Of a stretch of DNA of 52,152 bases, positions 26,130 to 33,950 are shown piece by piece. This stretch comes from Arcobacter sp. (lineage in GTDB: Bacteria; Campylobacterota; Campylobacteria; Campylobacterales; Arcobacteraceae): NCBI GenBank assembly GCA_003252105.1, contig QKDL01000055.1, positions 1 to 52,152 of the forward strand, read 5' to 3'. Numbering within the stretch: position 1 is the stretch's first letter; every line of letters begins with the position of its first letter. The position numbers and the translations under genes are program-made. The notes under the pieces were generated by a model, which made no database searches, was not told where the DNA came from, and saw nothing but the letters and a program-made list of their open reading frames with translations.

Positions 26130-26593
26130 TGATTAGAGTTTTACTTATCATAATCCTATTTCTATCAACTTTATTTGCGAAAATTGAAGTTGAAGAAAAT
26201 GAGTATTTTATAAAATATAAATTAAGCCAAGAGAGTATCCAAACTACATATTTACTTTTAAAAAATGAACTACTTGCAAATGGATATAAAATAGTATATG
26301 AAGGAGATTTTGCAAAACTTACAAAAAATATTGGAGAACTTATAGATAAAACTTCAAATTTAGAATTTAGCAAAAAACTTGCCTTTTGTAAAAGTTCAGT
26401 TACTTTTAGACTTTTGGCTGAAAATCCTGACAATATTCTTTTTTGTCCCTTTTCACTAGCTGTTTATAAAACAAAAAATGAAAACTTGTTTTACATTTCA
26501 TATATGAAATTTAGACCTTTAAAAAAAGATGAGAAGATGGCTATAGAGATAAATCAAAATATAAAAAAGATTATAGAAGAGGTAATTTTTTAG
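26126..26593 (+). CDS. Secreted DUF302-family protein
   Basis: A 155-residue protein with a signal peptide (hydrophobic, ending L-F-A near residue 19) and a DUF302-like domain (a Y-x-L-S-x-E-S-I-x-x-T-x-x-x-L-K-N-E-L opening; I-L-F-C-P-F-S-L-A-V-Y-K near residue 105). DUF302 proteins are often found with quinoprotein and sulfur-oxidation genes; the function is unknown. ATGA overlap with the binding-protein gene, and a strong terminator after it. Confidence 0.75.
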   Translation: MMIRVLLIIILFLSTLFAKIEVEENEYFIKYKLSQESIQTTYLLLKNELLANGYKIVYEGDFAKLTKNIGELIDKTSNLEFSKKLAFCKSSVTFRLLAENPDNILFCPFSLAVYKTKNENLFYISYMKFRPLKKDEKMAIEINQNIKKIIEEVIF

Positions 26594-26620
26594 TAAAAAG
26601 GTTCAAAAAGAACCTTTTTA
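26594..26620. terminator. Bidirectional terminator between the DUF302 gene and the porin
   Basis: A perfect 11-bp stem, TAAAAAGGTTC with GAACCTTTTTA, and a five-A loop between convergent genes. It gives a T tract on both strands. Confidence 0.85.
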
Positions 26621-26622
26621 TC

Positions 26623-27807
26623 TTAAAAGCTAATTTCAATAGCACCTACTATAACAGTAAGATCTTCTAAACTACTTTCATTAAAATTACCTTGTGCATA
26701 TCTAAAAGATACATCAGTATTTTTTGTAAGTGAGTATTTTAACCCTAAGTCATATTCTGCTATTTTTATATCTTTGCTTATTCCATTTAATGTAGCATTA
26801 TCTATATTATGGTGTGCAAAGTTTGCTTCTAAAGTTAAATCAGAAGTTGCAGCATAAGAAAAGTTTGCAGCAAATAAAGTTGTATCTCCATAAGCACCAA
26901 CTCTACCAAGTGCAGCCATTCCTAAATCATCATTTGTTAAATATGATACAGGTAATTCAGAACCAGAAACATATCCATCTTGAGTTTTAAGTGCAGCTAA
27001 TCCAACTTTAAATCCATCAAAATCTTTTGCTACATTTAAATATGCACCAAACATTTTTTCATCAACAATTCCACCAGAATATTTATCTCCAGTTCTTTTT
27101 TCTATTTGAGCTTGGATGTCAAATCCTGCATATTTACCAAGGGCAAAAGCATTAAACATATGACTATCTGCATCTGCATATGCTCCATTACCTATTGCAG
27201 TGTTATCTTGTAAAAATACATATCTACCACCAACTACTAACTCATCAATTGTGATTTGTCCTCCAACTGAGTATGCATCAAAGTCTCCATCACCTGTACT
27301 ACTTAATCCTAGACTTGAACCTTGATCTACAACTGAACCCTCAACTGCTTTAAAGTCAAATGCATATAAAAGGATATCTGGTGTTGGGTTATAACCAACC
27401 AATGCTAAATCGATTGGGTCTCCATTACTTCCATAGAATTTTGTACCATAGCTATCTTCGATTCTACCTGCTAATAAAAACTTATCTTTATTAAAAGGTA
27501 CTACAACATAAGCTTCATCCCATGTAAACTCATCGTTGTCATTGTTACCCCAAGCGTTATTATCAGCAACTATTCTTGTATGTACACTTACACTTTTATC
27601 AACTTTAAAGTCAAGGTTTAATCTCACTCTTGATTCGAACTCTTGCTTATCCATTCTTGATGCTGCTGTATCTCCATCTACTGATACTCCTCTTACTCTC
27701 GCGTCTCCACTGATTTTTAAATCAGAGATAAGATCCAATTCCCCTGCTTGAATTGAAGTAACTGCAATTGATGCAATTAAACTGATTAACCCTAGTCTCT
27801 TTTTCAT
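26623..27807 (-). CDS. Outer-membrane porin under island control
   Basis: A 394-residue beta-barrel protein: signal peptide ending I-Q-A-G near residue 22, then alternating aromatic strands, many G-D-x-D turns and a terminal F (A-I-E-I-S-F), the usual C-terminal strand signal. It resembles the Campylobacterota major-porin family. The promoter carries the same box and spacing as the dehydrogenase, which suggests a role in letting the alcohol substrate, metal complex or product cross the outer membrane. No TonB-dependent receptor is present in the window, so this porin may fill that place. The specificity is inference. Confidence 0.85.
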   Translation of the reverse strand: MKKRLGLISLIASIAVTSIQAGELDLISDLKISGDARVRGVSVDGDTAASRMDKQEFESRVRLNLDFKVDKSVSVHTRIVADNNAWGNNDNDEFTWDEAYVVVPFNKDKFLLAGRIEDSYGTKFYGSNGDPIDLALVGYNPTPDILLYAFDFKAVEGSVVDQGSSLGLSSTGDGDFDAYSVGGQITIDELVVGGRYVFLQDNTAIGNGAYADADSHMFNAFALGKYAGFDIQAQIEKRTGDKYSGGIVDEKMFGAYLNVAKDFDGFKVGLAALKTQDGYVSGSELPVSYLTNDDLGMAALGRVGAYGDTTLFAANFSYAATSDLTLEANFAHHNIDNATLNGISKDIKIAEYDLGLKYSLTKNTDVSFRYAQGNFNESSLEDLTVIVGAIEISF

Positions 27808-27870
27808 TTCGTTCTTCCCTTGTGTATTTTTAAAGCTTCCAAGACAAATATATTAGAAACCTTAATAGAA

Positions 27871-27902
27871 ATTATAACTTTTTGATATAGCTATATTATA
27901 GC
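27871..27902 (-). promoter_or_regulatory. Porin promoter: island box plus consensus -10
   Basis: On the minus strand GCTATA-N5-GCTATA (27902-27886), 9 nt, then a perfect TATAAT (27876-27871). Confidence 0.82.
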
Positions 27903-28001
27903 GATTAGAGAAATTTTAAAAAATTTAATAACTTATTTTTAATATAAAAGATTATTAAAATAGCATGAGTATAACTATAAGTATTAAAAGATAAAAATCT
28001 A

Positions 28002-28409
28002 TTAATACTTTCCAAATTCTTTATAAGTTTTATCTTTAAAAAGTATAAAAACAGTTTTTATCTCTTTTTCATTTTGCCAAGCAGGTAAACTAAGACCCAA
28101 GGCATTTTTTGGTGGATTTTTCATAAACTCTTTTATTGCTTTTTTGGGAACATTTCCTTCAAAAACATAATCATCCATCAAAGAGGTATTACATGAACGT
28201 AAATCGTAAGGAATCCCCACTTCATGTTTTAATCTTTTAACATCAGCTAAATTTACTATCTCTACTTCACTAGCAACCTCTTTCATCTGTTCTAACCAAT
28301 CTTGTGGACAACTACTTGATAATGGTTTAAAAACCTGAATTTTTTGAGCATAAATTGATGAGTAGACTAATAATACTGCTATATAAATACTTTTTTTTCT
28401 TAGTTTCAT
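28002..28409 (-). CDS. Secreted DUF411-like protein with altered metal-binding residues
   Basis: A 135-residue secreted protein (signal peptide ending I-Y-A near residue 21) with the DUF411 layout: S-S-S-C-P-Q-D-W-L near residue 31, I-P-Y-D-L-R-S-C-N-T near residue 67, F-E-G-N-V-P near residue 84 and a G-L-S-L-P segment. Typical DUF411 proteins, linked to copper or other metal resistance, have C-G-C-C, S-C-H-T and E-G-H-V-P at these places; here two Cys and both His are replaced, so metal binding is probably changed. Last gene of the NitT-like ABC operon, its start overlapping the ATPase stop. Confidence 0.75.
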   Translation of the reverse strand: MKLRKKSIYIAVLLVYSSIYAQKIQVFKPLSSSCPQDWLEQMKEVASEVEIVNLADVKRLKHEVGIPYDLRSCNTSLMDDYVFEGNVPKKAIKEFMKNPPKNALGLSLPAWQNEKEIKTVFILFKDKTYKEFGKY

Positions 28410-29107
28410 TAGATTTCTCCTTCTAATATTTTTGGATATTTAGCTAAAAATTTATTTTTTATCTCATCATTTTTCATCTGATTAAAAATATGACAATCTA
28501 AGTTTTCAAAATCAACTAAAACTTTTGCTGGATTTTTACTAAAAAACAATACTCTATTTGACAATAATATTGCTTCACTAAAATCATGTGTTACTAATAT
28601 AATTGTTGGCTTGAATTTATTATAAAAAGTTAATAACTCTTTTTTCAAACCCATTGAAGTGGGATAATCTAAAGAGATAAAGGGCTCATCCAAAAGTATT
28701 AGTTTTGGTTTATTTATAAAAGACCTAACTAAAGCAACCCTTCTTGCCATTCCGCCAGATAGCTTTTTGGGATATTCATCTAAAATATGAACTAAATTTA
28801 TAGTTTCTAATAAATCAATAATCTCTTTTTCATCTTTTGTTTTTGAAACCAACAAAAGATTCTCTTTTACAGTTAACCAAGGAAGTAATCTATGATCTTG
28901 AAACATAAATGATAATTTTGAAAAATCACCAGTTAACTCCCCTTTGTAGTCATTATCTAAAGAGGAGATTATATTAAGTAATGTTGATTTACCACAACCA
29001 GAAGGTCCAATAATAGAGATAAATTCACCCTGTTTTAAACTAATATCAATATTTTTTAAAATATTAGTTTCATTAAAACTTTTTTCATCAACCTTTATAT
29101 GTAACAT
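28409..29107 (-). CDS. NitT/TauT-type ABC transporter ATPase
   Basis: A 232-residue ATP-binding subunit: Walker A G-P-S-G-C-G-K-S-T near residue 34, signature L-S-G-G-M-A-R-R-V near residue 116, Walker B L-I-L-L-D-E-P near residue 136, and V-T-H-D. Same family as SsuB/TauB. It is directly adjacent to the permease and overlaps the DUF411-like gene by one base. Part of an operon under an island box, so the imported compound probably serves PQQ alcohol oxidation. Confidence 0.9.
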   Translation of the reverse strand: MLHIKVDEKSFNETNILKNIDISLKQGEFISIIGPSGCGKSTLLNIISSLDNDYKGELTGDFSKLSFMFQDHRLLPWLTVKENLLLVSKTKDEKEIIDLLETINLVHILDEYPKKLSGGMARRVALVRSFINKPKLILLDEPFISLDYPTSMGLKKELLTFYNKFKPTIILVTHDFSEAILLSNRVLFFSKNPAKVLVDFENLDCHIFNQMKNDEIKNKFLAKYPKILEGEI

Positions 29108-29842
29108 CTATTTCCACCTTTTACTTTTTATCTCTAAAGGTTTTAATATAAAACTTTCAATCAACAGCACTACTGCTACAAAAGATATTGTATAAGATAA
29201 AATAGATGTGATATCAAAAAACTGGAAATATTGAGAGATTTGAAACCCTACGCCATCACTTCTTCCTAATAATTCAACTACTAAAACAATTTTCCAGATC
29301 AAAGATAAAGACAATCTAATAGTAGCCATTAGATAAGGAAAAAGTTGAGGAAGATAAATATTCTTATAAACCTCTTTTTTTGATAGTTTATACACCTTAG
29401 CAAAATCGCTATATTTTTTGTCCATATCTTTAGTACCTTGTCTTATATTTATTATAATAACTGGTACTTTGTTTATAACTACAGCTAAGATTGCAGCAAA
29501 ATCTGTTAAACCAAACCATATATAACAAACAATGATTGTAACAAGTGCAGGGATATTTAATCCAAGTAGCAAAATAAAATCTAACATCTCATTTAACTCT
29601 TCATAAAATCCCATCAATAAACCAAAAAATACCCCAATAGCCATAGTGATAAAAAAAGCTAAAAATACTCTATATAAAGTGATAAAAAGATGGTGTAGCA
29701 TATCATTTTCAAAAAGATGAAAATAGAAATTTTTTATTATATCAACAACACTTGGGAAAAGTTCAGAGTTTGCCATAATAGATAAAGCCTGCCAAGTGAT
29801 TATAAAAAAGAATAAAGCCAAAAATTTTGATTGATTTTTCAT
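29108..29842 (-). CDS. NitT/TauT-type ABC transporter permease
   Basis: A 244-residue inner-membrane protein with about six segments and the EAA-like loop of importers (F-A-K-V-Y-K-L-S-K-K-E-V-Y-K-N-I-Y-L-P near residue 140). Same family as SsuC/TauC/NrtB. The stop abuts the ATPase start and the gene is ten bases from the binding protein. Confidence 0.9.
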   Translation of the reverse strand: MKNQSKFLALFFFIITWQALSIMANSELFPSVVDIIKNFYFHLFENDMLHHLFITLYRVFLAFFITMAIGVFFGLLMGFYEELNEMLDFILLLGLNIPALVTIIVCYIWFGLTDFAAILAVVINKVPVIIINIRQGTKDMDKKYSDFAKVYKLSKKEVYKNIYLPQLFPYLMATIRLSLSLIWKIVLVVELLGRSDGVGFQISQYFQFFDITSILSYTISFVAVVLLIESFILKPLEIKSKRWK

Positions 29843-29852
29843 TTATACTCTT

Positions 29853-30806
29853 TTATTTTTCCCAAAAAATATTTTCATTTAGAGTGCTATTTTCACTTAT
29901 ATATTTAAATCCACTTTGTGTAGCAAGAACCTTATATATCTTTTTAATATCTTCAATATTCTCTTGTGAGAAATCTTTTATAACACCTTTTTTATAGCCT
30001 TCTTTTAAGCTTTCAAATACTTCATCATTTTTTGCATTCATTAAAGGTTTTAATCTATCCCACTCTTTATTATTAGTTAATAAAATCTCTTTTGCTTCAA
30101 GGCTAGCTTCTATAAATGAGTTTATAAGATTGGGATTTTTTTGTCCAAACTCTTTAGAAAAAGTCCATCCAATAAATGGAATTTGTTCTTTTACTCCCAA
30201 ATAATTAAATACTTCTTTTATACTAATTAAAGCTTTTACACCTTTTGATTCAAGTTTAGAATTAAAATGCCAAAAGTTAATTGATGCTTCTAAGGAATTA
30301 TCTAACATTTTTAAATATAAAATTGATGGTGAAGCATATATTATAGAGACATCATCTTGGAAGTTTTTGTTATATTTTTTTTCATAATATGCTTTAAATA
30401 AAAGCCATGTTTTTGAAAATTTTCCACCAGCTACTCCTAATTGCTTACCTTTTAAATCTGCTAAACTTTTAATATTGCTATTTTTATTTACAACTAAAGT
30501 ACCTGTTGCTTTAGAATAAGGATAAAACATAAAACTTTTGTTTTTATTACTTTGAAGATTTACCCAAACCCAATCATGTACTATCATATCAACATCATTT
30601 GATAATAAAGCAACTGATTGAGCATTTTTAGATGCAACATTTACAAGTTCTAAATCAAATCCATATTTTTTATCTAATTTATGATGCTTTAAAACATCCA
30701 ATTCCCAGTTTACAGTTCCATAAGATAAAACTCCAATTTTCAATTTATCTTGTGCATAAATTGTAGTAACACAACATAAAATAAATAGAAATAATATTTT
30801 TCTCAT
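29853..30806 (-). CDS. NitT/TauT-type periplasmic binding protein
   Basis: A 317-residue secreted protein: signal peptide ending I-Y-A near residue 18, then an NMT1/SsuA-like binding fold (I-G-V-L-S-Y-G-T-V-N-W near residue 23, L-K-G-K-Q-L-G-V-A-G-G near residue 118). The ligand cannot be predicted from the sequence; relatives bind sulfonates, nitrate, pyrimidine precursors or metal-organic compounds. First gene of the four-gene operon, with an island box and TACAAT just upstream, divergent from the cytochrome c operon. Confidence 0.88.
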   Translation of the reverse strand: MRKILFLFILCCVTTIYAQDKLKIGVLSYGTVNWELDVLKHHKLDKKYGFDLELVNVASKNAQSVALLSNDVDMIVHDWVWVNLQSNKNKSFMFYPYSKATGTLVVNKNSNIKSLADLKGKQLGVAGGKFSKTWLLFKAYYEKKYNKNFQDDVSIIYASPSILYLKMLDNSLEASINFWHFNSKLESKGVKALISIKEVFNYLGVKEQIPFIGWTFSKEFGQKNPNLINSFIEASLEAKEILLTNNKEWDRLKPLMNAKNDEVFESLKEGYKKGVIKDFSQENIEDIKKIYKVLATQSGFKYISENSTLNENIFWEK

Positions 30807-30831
30807 ATTTAATCCTTAAAATAACTTTGCC

Positions 30832-30863
30832 ATTGTATAAAAGATTTATAGCCTGAATTTAGC
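30832..30863 (-). promoter_or_regulatory. Promoter of the NitT-like ABC operon
   Basis: On the minus strand GCTAAA-N5-GCTATA (30863-30847), 9 nt, then TACAAT (30837-30832). The 9-nt spacer AATCTTTTA is nearly the same as that of the binding-protein promoter at 24943-24951 (AATCTTGTA). Confidence 0.8.
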
Positions 30864-30884
30864 GTTATTTTAAACTTTTCTGTC

Positions 30885-30916
30885 GCTATAATCAGGCTAT
30901 ATAAAGCATATATAAT
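30885..30916 (+). promoter_or_regulatory. Promoter of the cytochrome c-550 operon
   Basis: GCTATA-N5-GCTATA (30885-30901), 9 nt, then a perfect TATAAT (30911-30916). It forms a divergent pair with the box at 30847-30863. Confidence 0.82.
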
Positions 30917-30950
30917 TCCATCATCCAAAAAAAATAAAAAGGAAATGAAT

Positions 30951-31364
30951 ATGAATAAAATTCAAAAATTAGGATTTGCAACATTGTTTGCAACTGTATT
31001 TGCTTTTGGACATGGAAGTGTAACTCCACAAGCAATTGATACTTCTAACTTAAAACAATTAGGAAGTGAGTGGTTAGATGAAAATCCATATAAAGGAGAT
31101 ACAGAAGCTATTAAAACTGGTAAATACGCATATAGTGAAAACTGTGCAAGATGTCATGGTTTAGATGCTGTTTCTGGTGGTATTGCTCCTGATTTAAGAT
31201 ACCTTGATGATGGAATGGATGGAGATGAATGGTTTATGGAAAGAATCAGAAATGGTGCTGTTAGAAATGGAAATGTATATATGCCTCCATTTGAAGGTGT
31301 ATTAACTCAAGAAGCTATGTGGGCTATTAGAGCTTACGTAAGTTCATTGCCAAAACCAGAGTAA
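30951..31364 (+). CDS. Periplasmic cytochrome c-550, PedF-like electron acceptor
   Basis: A 137-residue c-type cytochrome and probable direct electron acceptor of the PQQ dehydrogenase. Signal peptide of about 20 residues (A-T-V-F-A-F-G), a single haem site C65-A-R-C68-H69, and a likely axial Met in Y-M-P-P-F-E-G near residue 116. The W-F-M-E-R-I-R-N-G segment is as in PedF/cytochrome c-550 proteins. The ATG at 30951 is preferred over one two codons earlier, which sits too close to the AAGGAA ribosome site. First gene of a four-gene operon. Confidence 0.9.
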   Translation: MNKIQKLGFATLFATVFAFGHGSVTPQAIDTSNLKQLGSEWLDENPYKGDTEAIKTGKYAYSENCARCHGLDAVSGGIAPDLRYLDDGMDGDEWFMERIRNGAVRNGNVYMPPFEGVLTQEAMWAIRAYVSSLPKPE

Positions 31365-31367
31365 AAA

Positions 31368-32234
31368 ATGAAATCTCTTAAATCATCAATACTATTTTTC
31401 TTATTAGTTAGTTTTTGTTTTGCTAGGACAATCGATGAGATAAAAGATAGTGGTCAAATAATATTTGCAGTATATGAAAATTTTCCTCCTTATTCATATA
31501 AACAGAATGATACGCCCAAAGGGATAGATATAGATATTGCAAAACAAATAGCAAAATCATTAAATGTAAAGCCTGTTTGGTATTTTAGTGGTTTTGATGA
31601 GACCCTAAGTGATGATTTAAGAAACAATATATGGAAAGGCAATCTTATCCATAAAACAAAAGCTGATGTTATGATGAGGGTTCCATATGATTATGAATAT
31701 ATGAGACTAACAGATAAACAAACAGGTTCACTTGAAACAGAGATGGTTTCTATAAAAGGTTCATATCATTGTGAAAAATGGGTTATAGCAACAAATAAAA
31801 AAGCTATCCCAGAATATAAAACATTGGCAATATTTGCTTACCACAAAGTTGGTGTAGAGATTGATACCTTACCAGATTTACACTTGAGTAGTTTTGGTAG
31901 AGGAATAATAAGACAAAATGTAATCCACTACACTGATATACAAAAAGCAGTTAAAGATTTCAAAGAGGGGAAAATCGACGCTATTGCAGGGCTAAAATCA
32001 CAACTTGAATTTCTACTTGATTTTAAACACAATCAAAATAGATATTCTATAAGTGATGATATTCCCCTAATGAAATCAAAATGGGACTTAGCAACAGCAG
32101 TTTCAGTAGATAGCAAAGAGTTAAGTTATCATATTGATTTGCTAATTGAAAAACTTTTCAAGAATGGAAATATCAAAAAAACATTTGATAACTATGGAGT
32201 AAATTATATTCCACCAATATCAAAATCACAATAA
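31368..32234 (+). CDS. MoxJ/XoxJ-like quinoprotein-associated binding protein
   Basis: A 288-residue secreted protein: signal peptide ending C-F-A near residue 19, then a type II periplasmic-binding fold (F-A-V-Y-E-N-F-P-P-Y-S-Y near residue 33, G-I-D-I-D-I-A-K near residue 51) with the A-D-V-M-M-R-V-P-Y-D-Y-E-Y segment of quinoprotein-dehydrogenase-associated members. XoxJ-type proteins bind the dehydrogenase and are thought to help its activation or cofactor loading. There is no transporter partner, in keeping with that role. It starts three bases after the cytochrome stop. Confidence 0.85.
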   Translation: MKSLKSSILFFLLVSFCFARTIDEIKDSGQIIFAVYENFPPYSYKQNDTPKGIDIDIAKQIAKSLNVKPVWYFSGFDETLSDDLRNNIWKGNLIHKTKADVMMRVPYDYEYMRLTDKQTGSLETEMVSIKGSYHCEKWVIATNKKAIPEYKTLAIFAYHKVGVEIDTLPDLHLSSFGRGIIRQNVIHYTDIQKAVKDFKEGKIDAIAGLKSQLEFLLDFKHNQNRYSISDDIPLMKSKWDLATAVSVDSKELSYHIDLLIEKLFKNGNIKKTFDNYGVNYIPPISKSQ

Positions 32235-32243
32235 GGATTTATC

Positions 32244-32987
32244 ATGAAAAATATACTCTTATCACTAATCTCTCTTTTTTGGTCGTATTCCTTATTATAT
32301 GCCACAAATCCGATTATATCTCCAACATTCCAGGATGTTCTAAAAGAGATTATTGGTGATCAAGAGTATATCTTTGATGATAAAAATATTATTGTAAAAG
32401 TACCAAGTTTTGCCGACAACCCTGTACAGGTTCCTATTTTTGTAGATGCAAAAAAAATAAAAGATGCAAAAAGGATGATTTTATTTGCAGATTTAAACCC
32501 AATCACTAGAATAGTTGATATGGATTTAACAAACCTTTTACCTCTAATATCATTGAATATTAGAGTTGCACAAGAAACACCCCTTAGAGCTTTAGTCCTT
32601 GATAGCAAAGGTGTATGGCATATTGGAAGTAAAAATATAAAAAGTTTTGGTGGAGGTTGTTCTGTAGCTAGTGTAGCTTCTAGTGATACAAACTTTGACA
32701 AACTTTTAGGAAAAGGAAAAATCTCATATTATAAAAACGATGATACCTATAGAATAAAAACTTCTATTTTTCATCCTATGGAAACAGGTTTAGTTTTTGG
32801 AAATAGTGAATTTTATATAAATAAAGTTGTTCTAAAAGCAGAAGAAAAAATACTTGCTTCAATTAAAACTTACTCTCCAATTAGTGAAAACCCTAGATTT
32901 ATTTTTGAAACTAAAGAGGCTTCAAAAGAGTATGAATTGGAGTTTTATGATATAGATGGTAATCAATTTTTACTAGATACAAAATGA
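32244..32987 (+). CDS. SoxYZ-like fused carrier protein of the quinoprotein relay
   Basis: A 247-residue secreted protein with a signal peptide ending L-Y-A near residue 20, a SoxY-like domain with G-G-G-C-S-V-A near residue 140, and a SoxZ-like Ig-type domain from about 160 (H-P-M-E-T-G near residue 180; F-E-T-K near residue 217). In SoxY the Cys sits at the C-terminus; here it lies at the junction of the fusion, as in the quinoprotein-associated family. It probably carries a group or electron equivalents for the adjacent zinc hydrolase; the chemistry is not established. Its stop overlaps the hydrolase start. Confidence 0.82.
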   Translation: MKNILLSLISLFWSYSLLYATNPIISPTFQDVLKEIIGDQEYIFDDKNIIVKVPSFADNPVQVPIFVDAKKIKDAKRMILFADLNPITRIVDMDLTNLLPLISLNIRVAQETPLRALVLDSKGVWHIGSKNIKSFGGGCSVASVASSDTNFDKLLGKGKISYYKNDDTYRIKTSIFHPMETGLVFGNSEFYINKVVLKAEEKILASIKTYSPISENPRFIFETKEASKEYELEFYDIDGNQFLLDTK

Positions 32988-33904
32988 AAAAGCTATTTTA
33001 TCTTTTAATTGTTTTAAACTTTTGTTTTGCTTCTGAATTTGATTATAAATTAAAACCTATAAAATTATCAGACAATAGCTACTATTTTTATGGGAAAGAG
33101 GAATATTTTTCAAATAAAAATGGTGGGAATATAGCAAATACTGCTTTTATAGTAACACCTAAAAGTGTAATTGTACTAGATACAGGAAGTTCATATCTTT
33201 ATGGAAAACAAGTGATTGAACAAATAAAAAAAATCACAAACAAACCTATAAAATATGTGATAAACACACACCATCATCCTGACCATTTCTTAGGGAACAA
33301 TGCTTTTAAAGATGCGACGATTTTATCAACTGAATTTACGGCAGAAGAGATAAAAACAAATGGAGATTTATATATTCAAAACTTGGTAAACCTTATTCAA
33401 GAACCTATGAATAATACAAAAGTTAAAAACGTAAATAAATTTTTAACAAAAAAAATCATCTCTTTTGATGGTTATAAACTTCACTTTTATTATCTAAATG
33501 GTCATACTCAAGATGATGTTGTAATCTTTGATGAAAATACAAAAATTTTGTATATCTCTGATTTGATTTTCAACCATAGAGCTTTAGCAACACCCCATTC
33601 AAATATCAACAAATGGATAGAGACATTAAAAAAAGCACAAAATATCGATTATAAAATTTGTGTTCCTGGGCATGGAGTTGCTTTTAAAGATAAAAAACCA
33701 TTTATTGAAAATATTAAATATCTACAATTTTTAAATGATAGATTAGAATATGGACTAAAGAATGGTTTAGATATCTATGAGATTTTAGAGATGGAAGTTC
33801 CAGCTGATATAAAAAGTTTTTCTATGTTTGATGAAGAGTTTGAAAGAAGTATAATAAATCTATATAATAAAAGAGAAAGTATAGCAAACAAAAAACTATA
33901 CTAA
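32984..33904 (+). CDS. Quinoprotein relay zinc metallo-hydrolase (SoxH-like)
   Basis: A 306-residue secreted metallo-beta-lactamase-fold protein: signal peptide ending C-F-A near residue 16, zinc motif T-H-H-H-P-D-H near residue 104, L-N-G-H-T-Q-D-D near residue 171 and V-P-G-H-G near residue 227. It belongs to the SoxH-related hydrolases found with PQQ dehydrogenases. ATGA overlap with the SoxYZ-like carrier implies a joint function. Last gene of the operon and of the island, followed by a strong terminator. Confidence 0.85.
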   Translation: MKKLFYLLIVLNFCFASEFDYKLKPIKLSDNSYYFYGKEEYFSNKNGGNIANTAFIVTPKSVIVLDTGSSYLYGKQVIEQIKKITNKPIKYVINTHHHPDHFLGNNAFKDATILSTEFTAEEIKTNGDLYIQNLVNLIQEPMNNTKVKNVNKFLTKKIISFDGYKLHFYYLNGHTQDDVVIFDENTKILYISDLIFNHRALATPHSNINKWIETLKKAQNIDYKICVPGHGVAFKDKKPFIENIKYLQFLNDRLEYGLKNGLDIYEILEMEVPADIKSFSMFDEEFERSIINLYNKRESIANKKLY

Positions 33905-33913
33905 AAATTTCAA

Positions 33914-33950
33914 AAAGAAAAAAATAGCTATATTCGCTATTTTTTTCTTT
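33914..33950. terminator. Bidirectional terminator at the island edge
   Basis: A perfect 15-bp stem, AAAGAAAAAAATAGC with GCTATTTTTTTCTTT, and a 7-nt loop. It overlaps the last codons of pepA and separates it from the convergent island operon. Confidence 0.85.

Noticed and set aside
32244-33904. Thiosulfate oxidation (Sox) genes
   Set aside because: No SoxA, SoxX, SoxB or SoxC is present; the carrier is a fused YZ form and the hydrolase is of the PQQ-associated group.
33914-33950. AATAGC/GCTATT as another island box
   Set aside because: It is the stem of a terminator; the half-sites are inverted, not direct, and no -10 lies 9 nt away.
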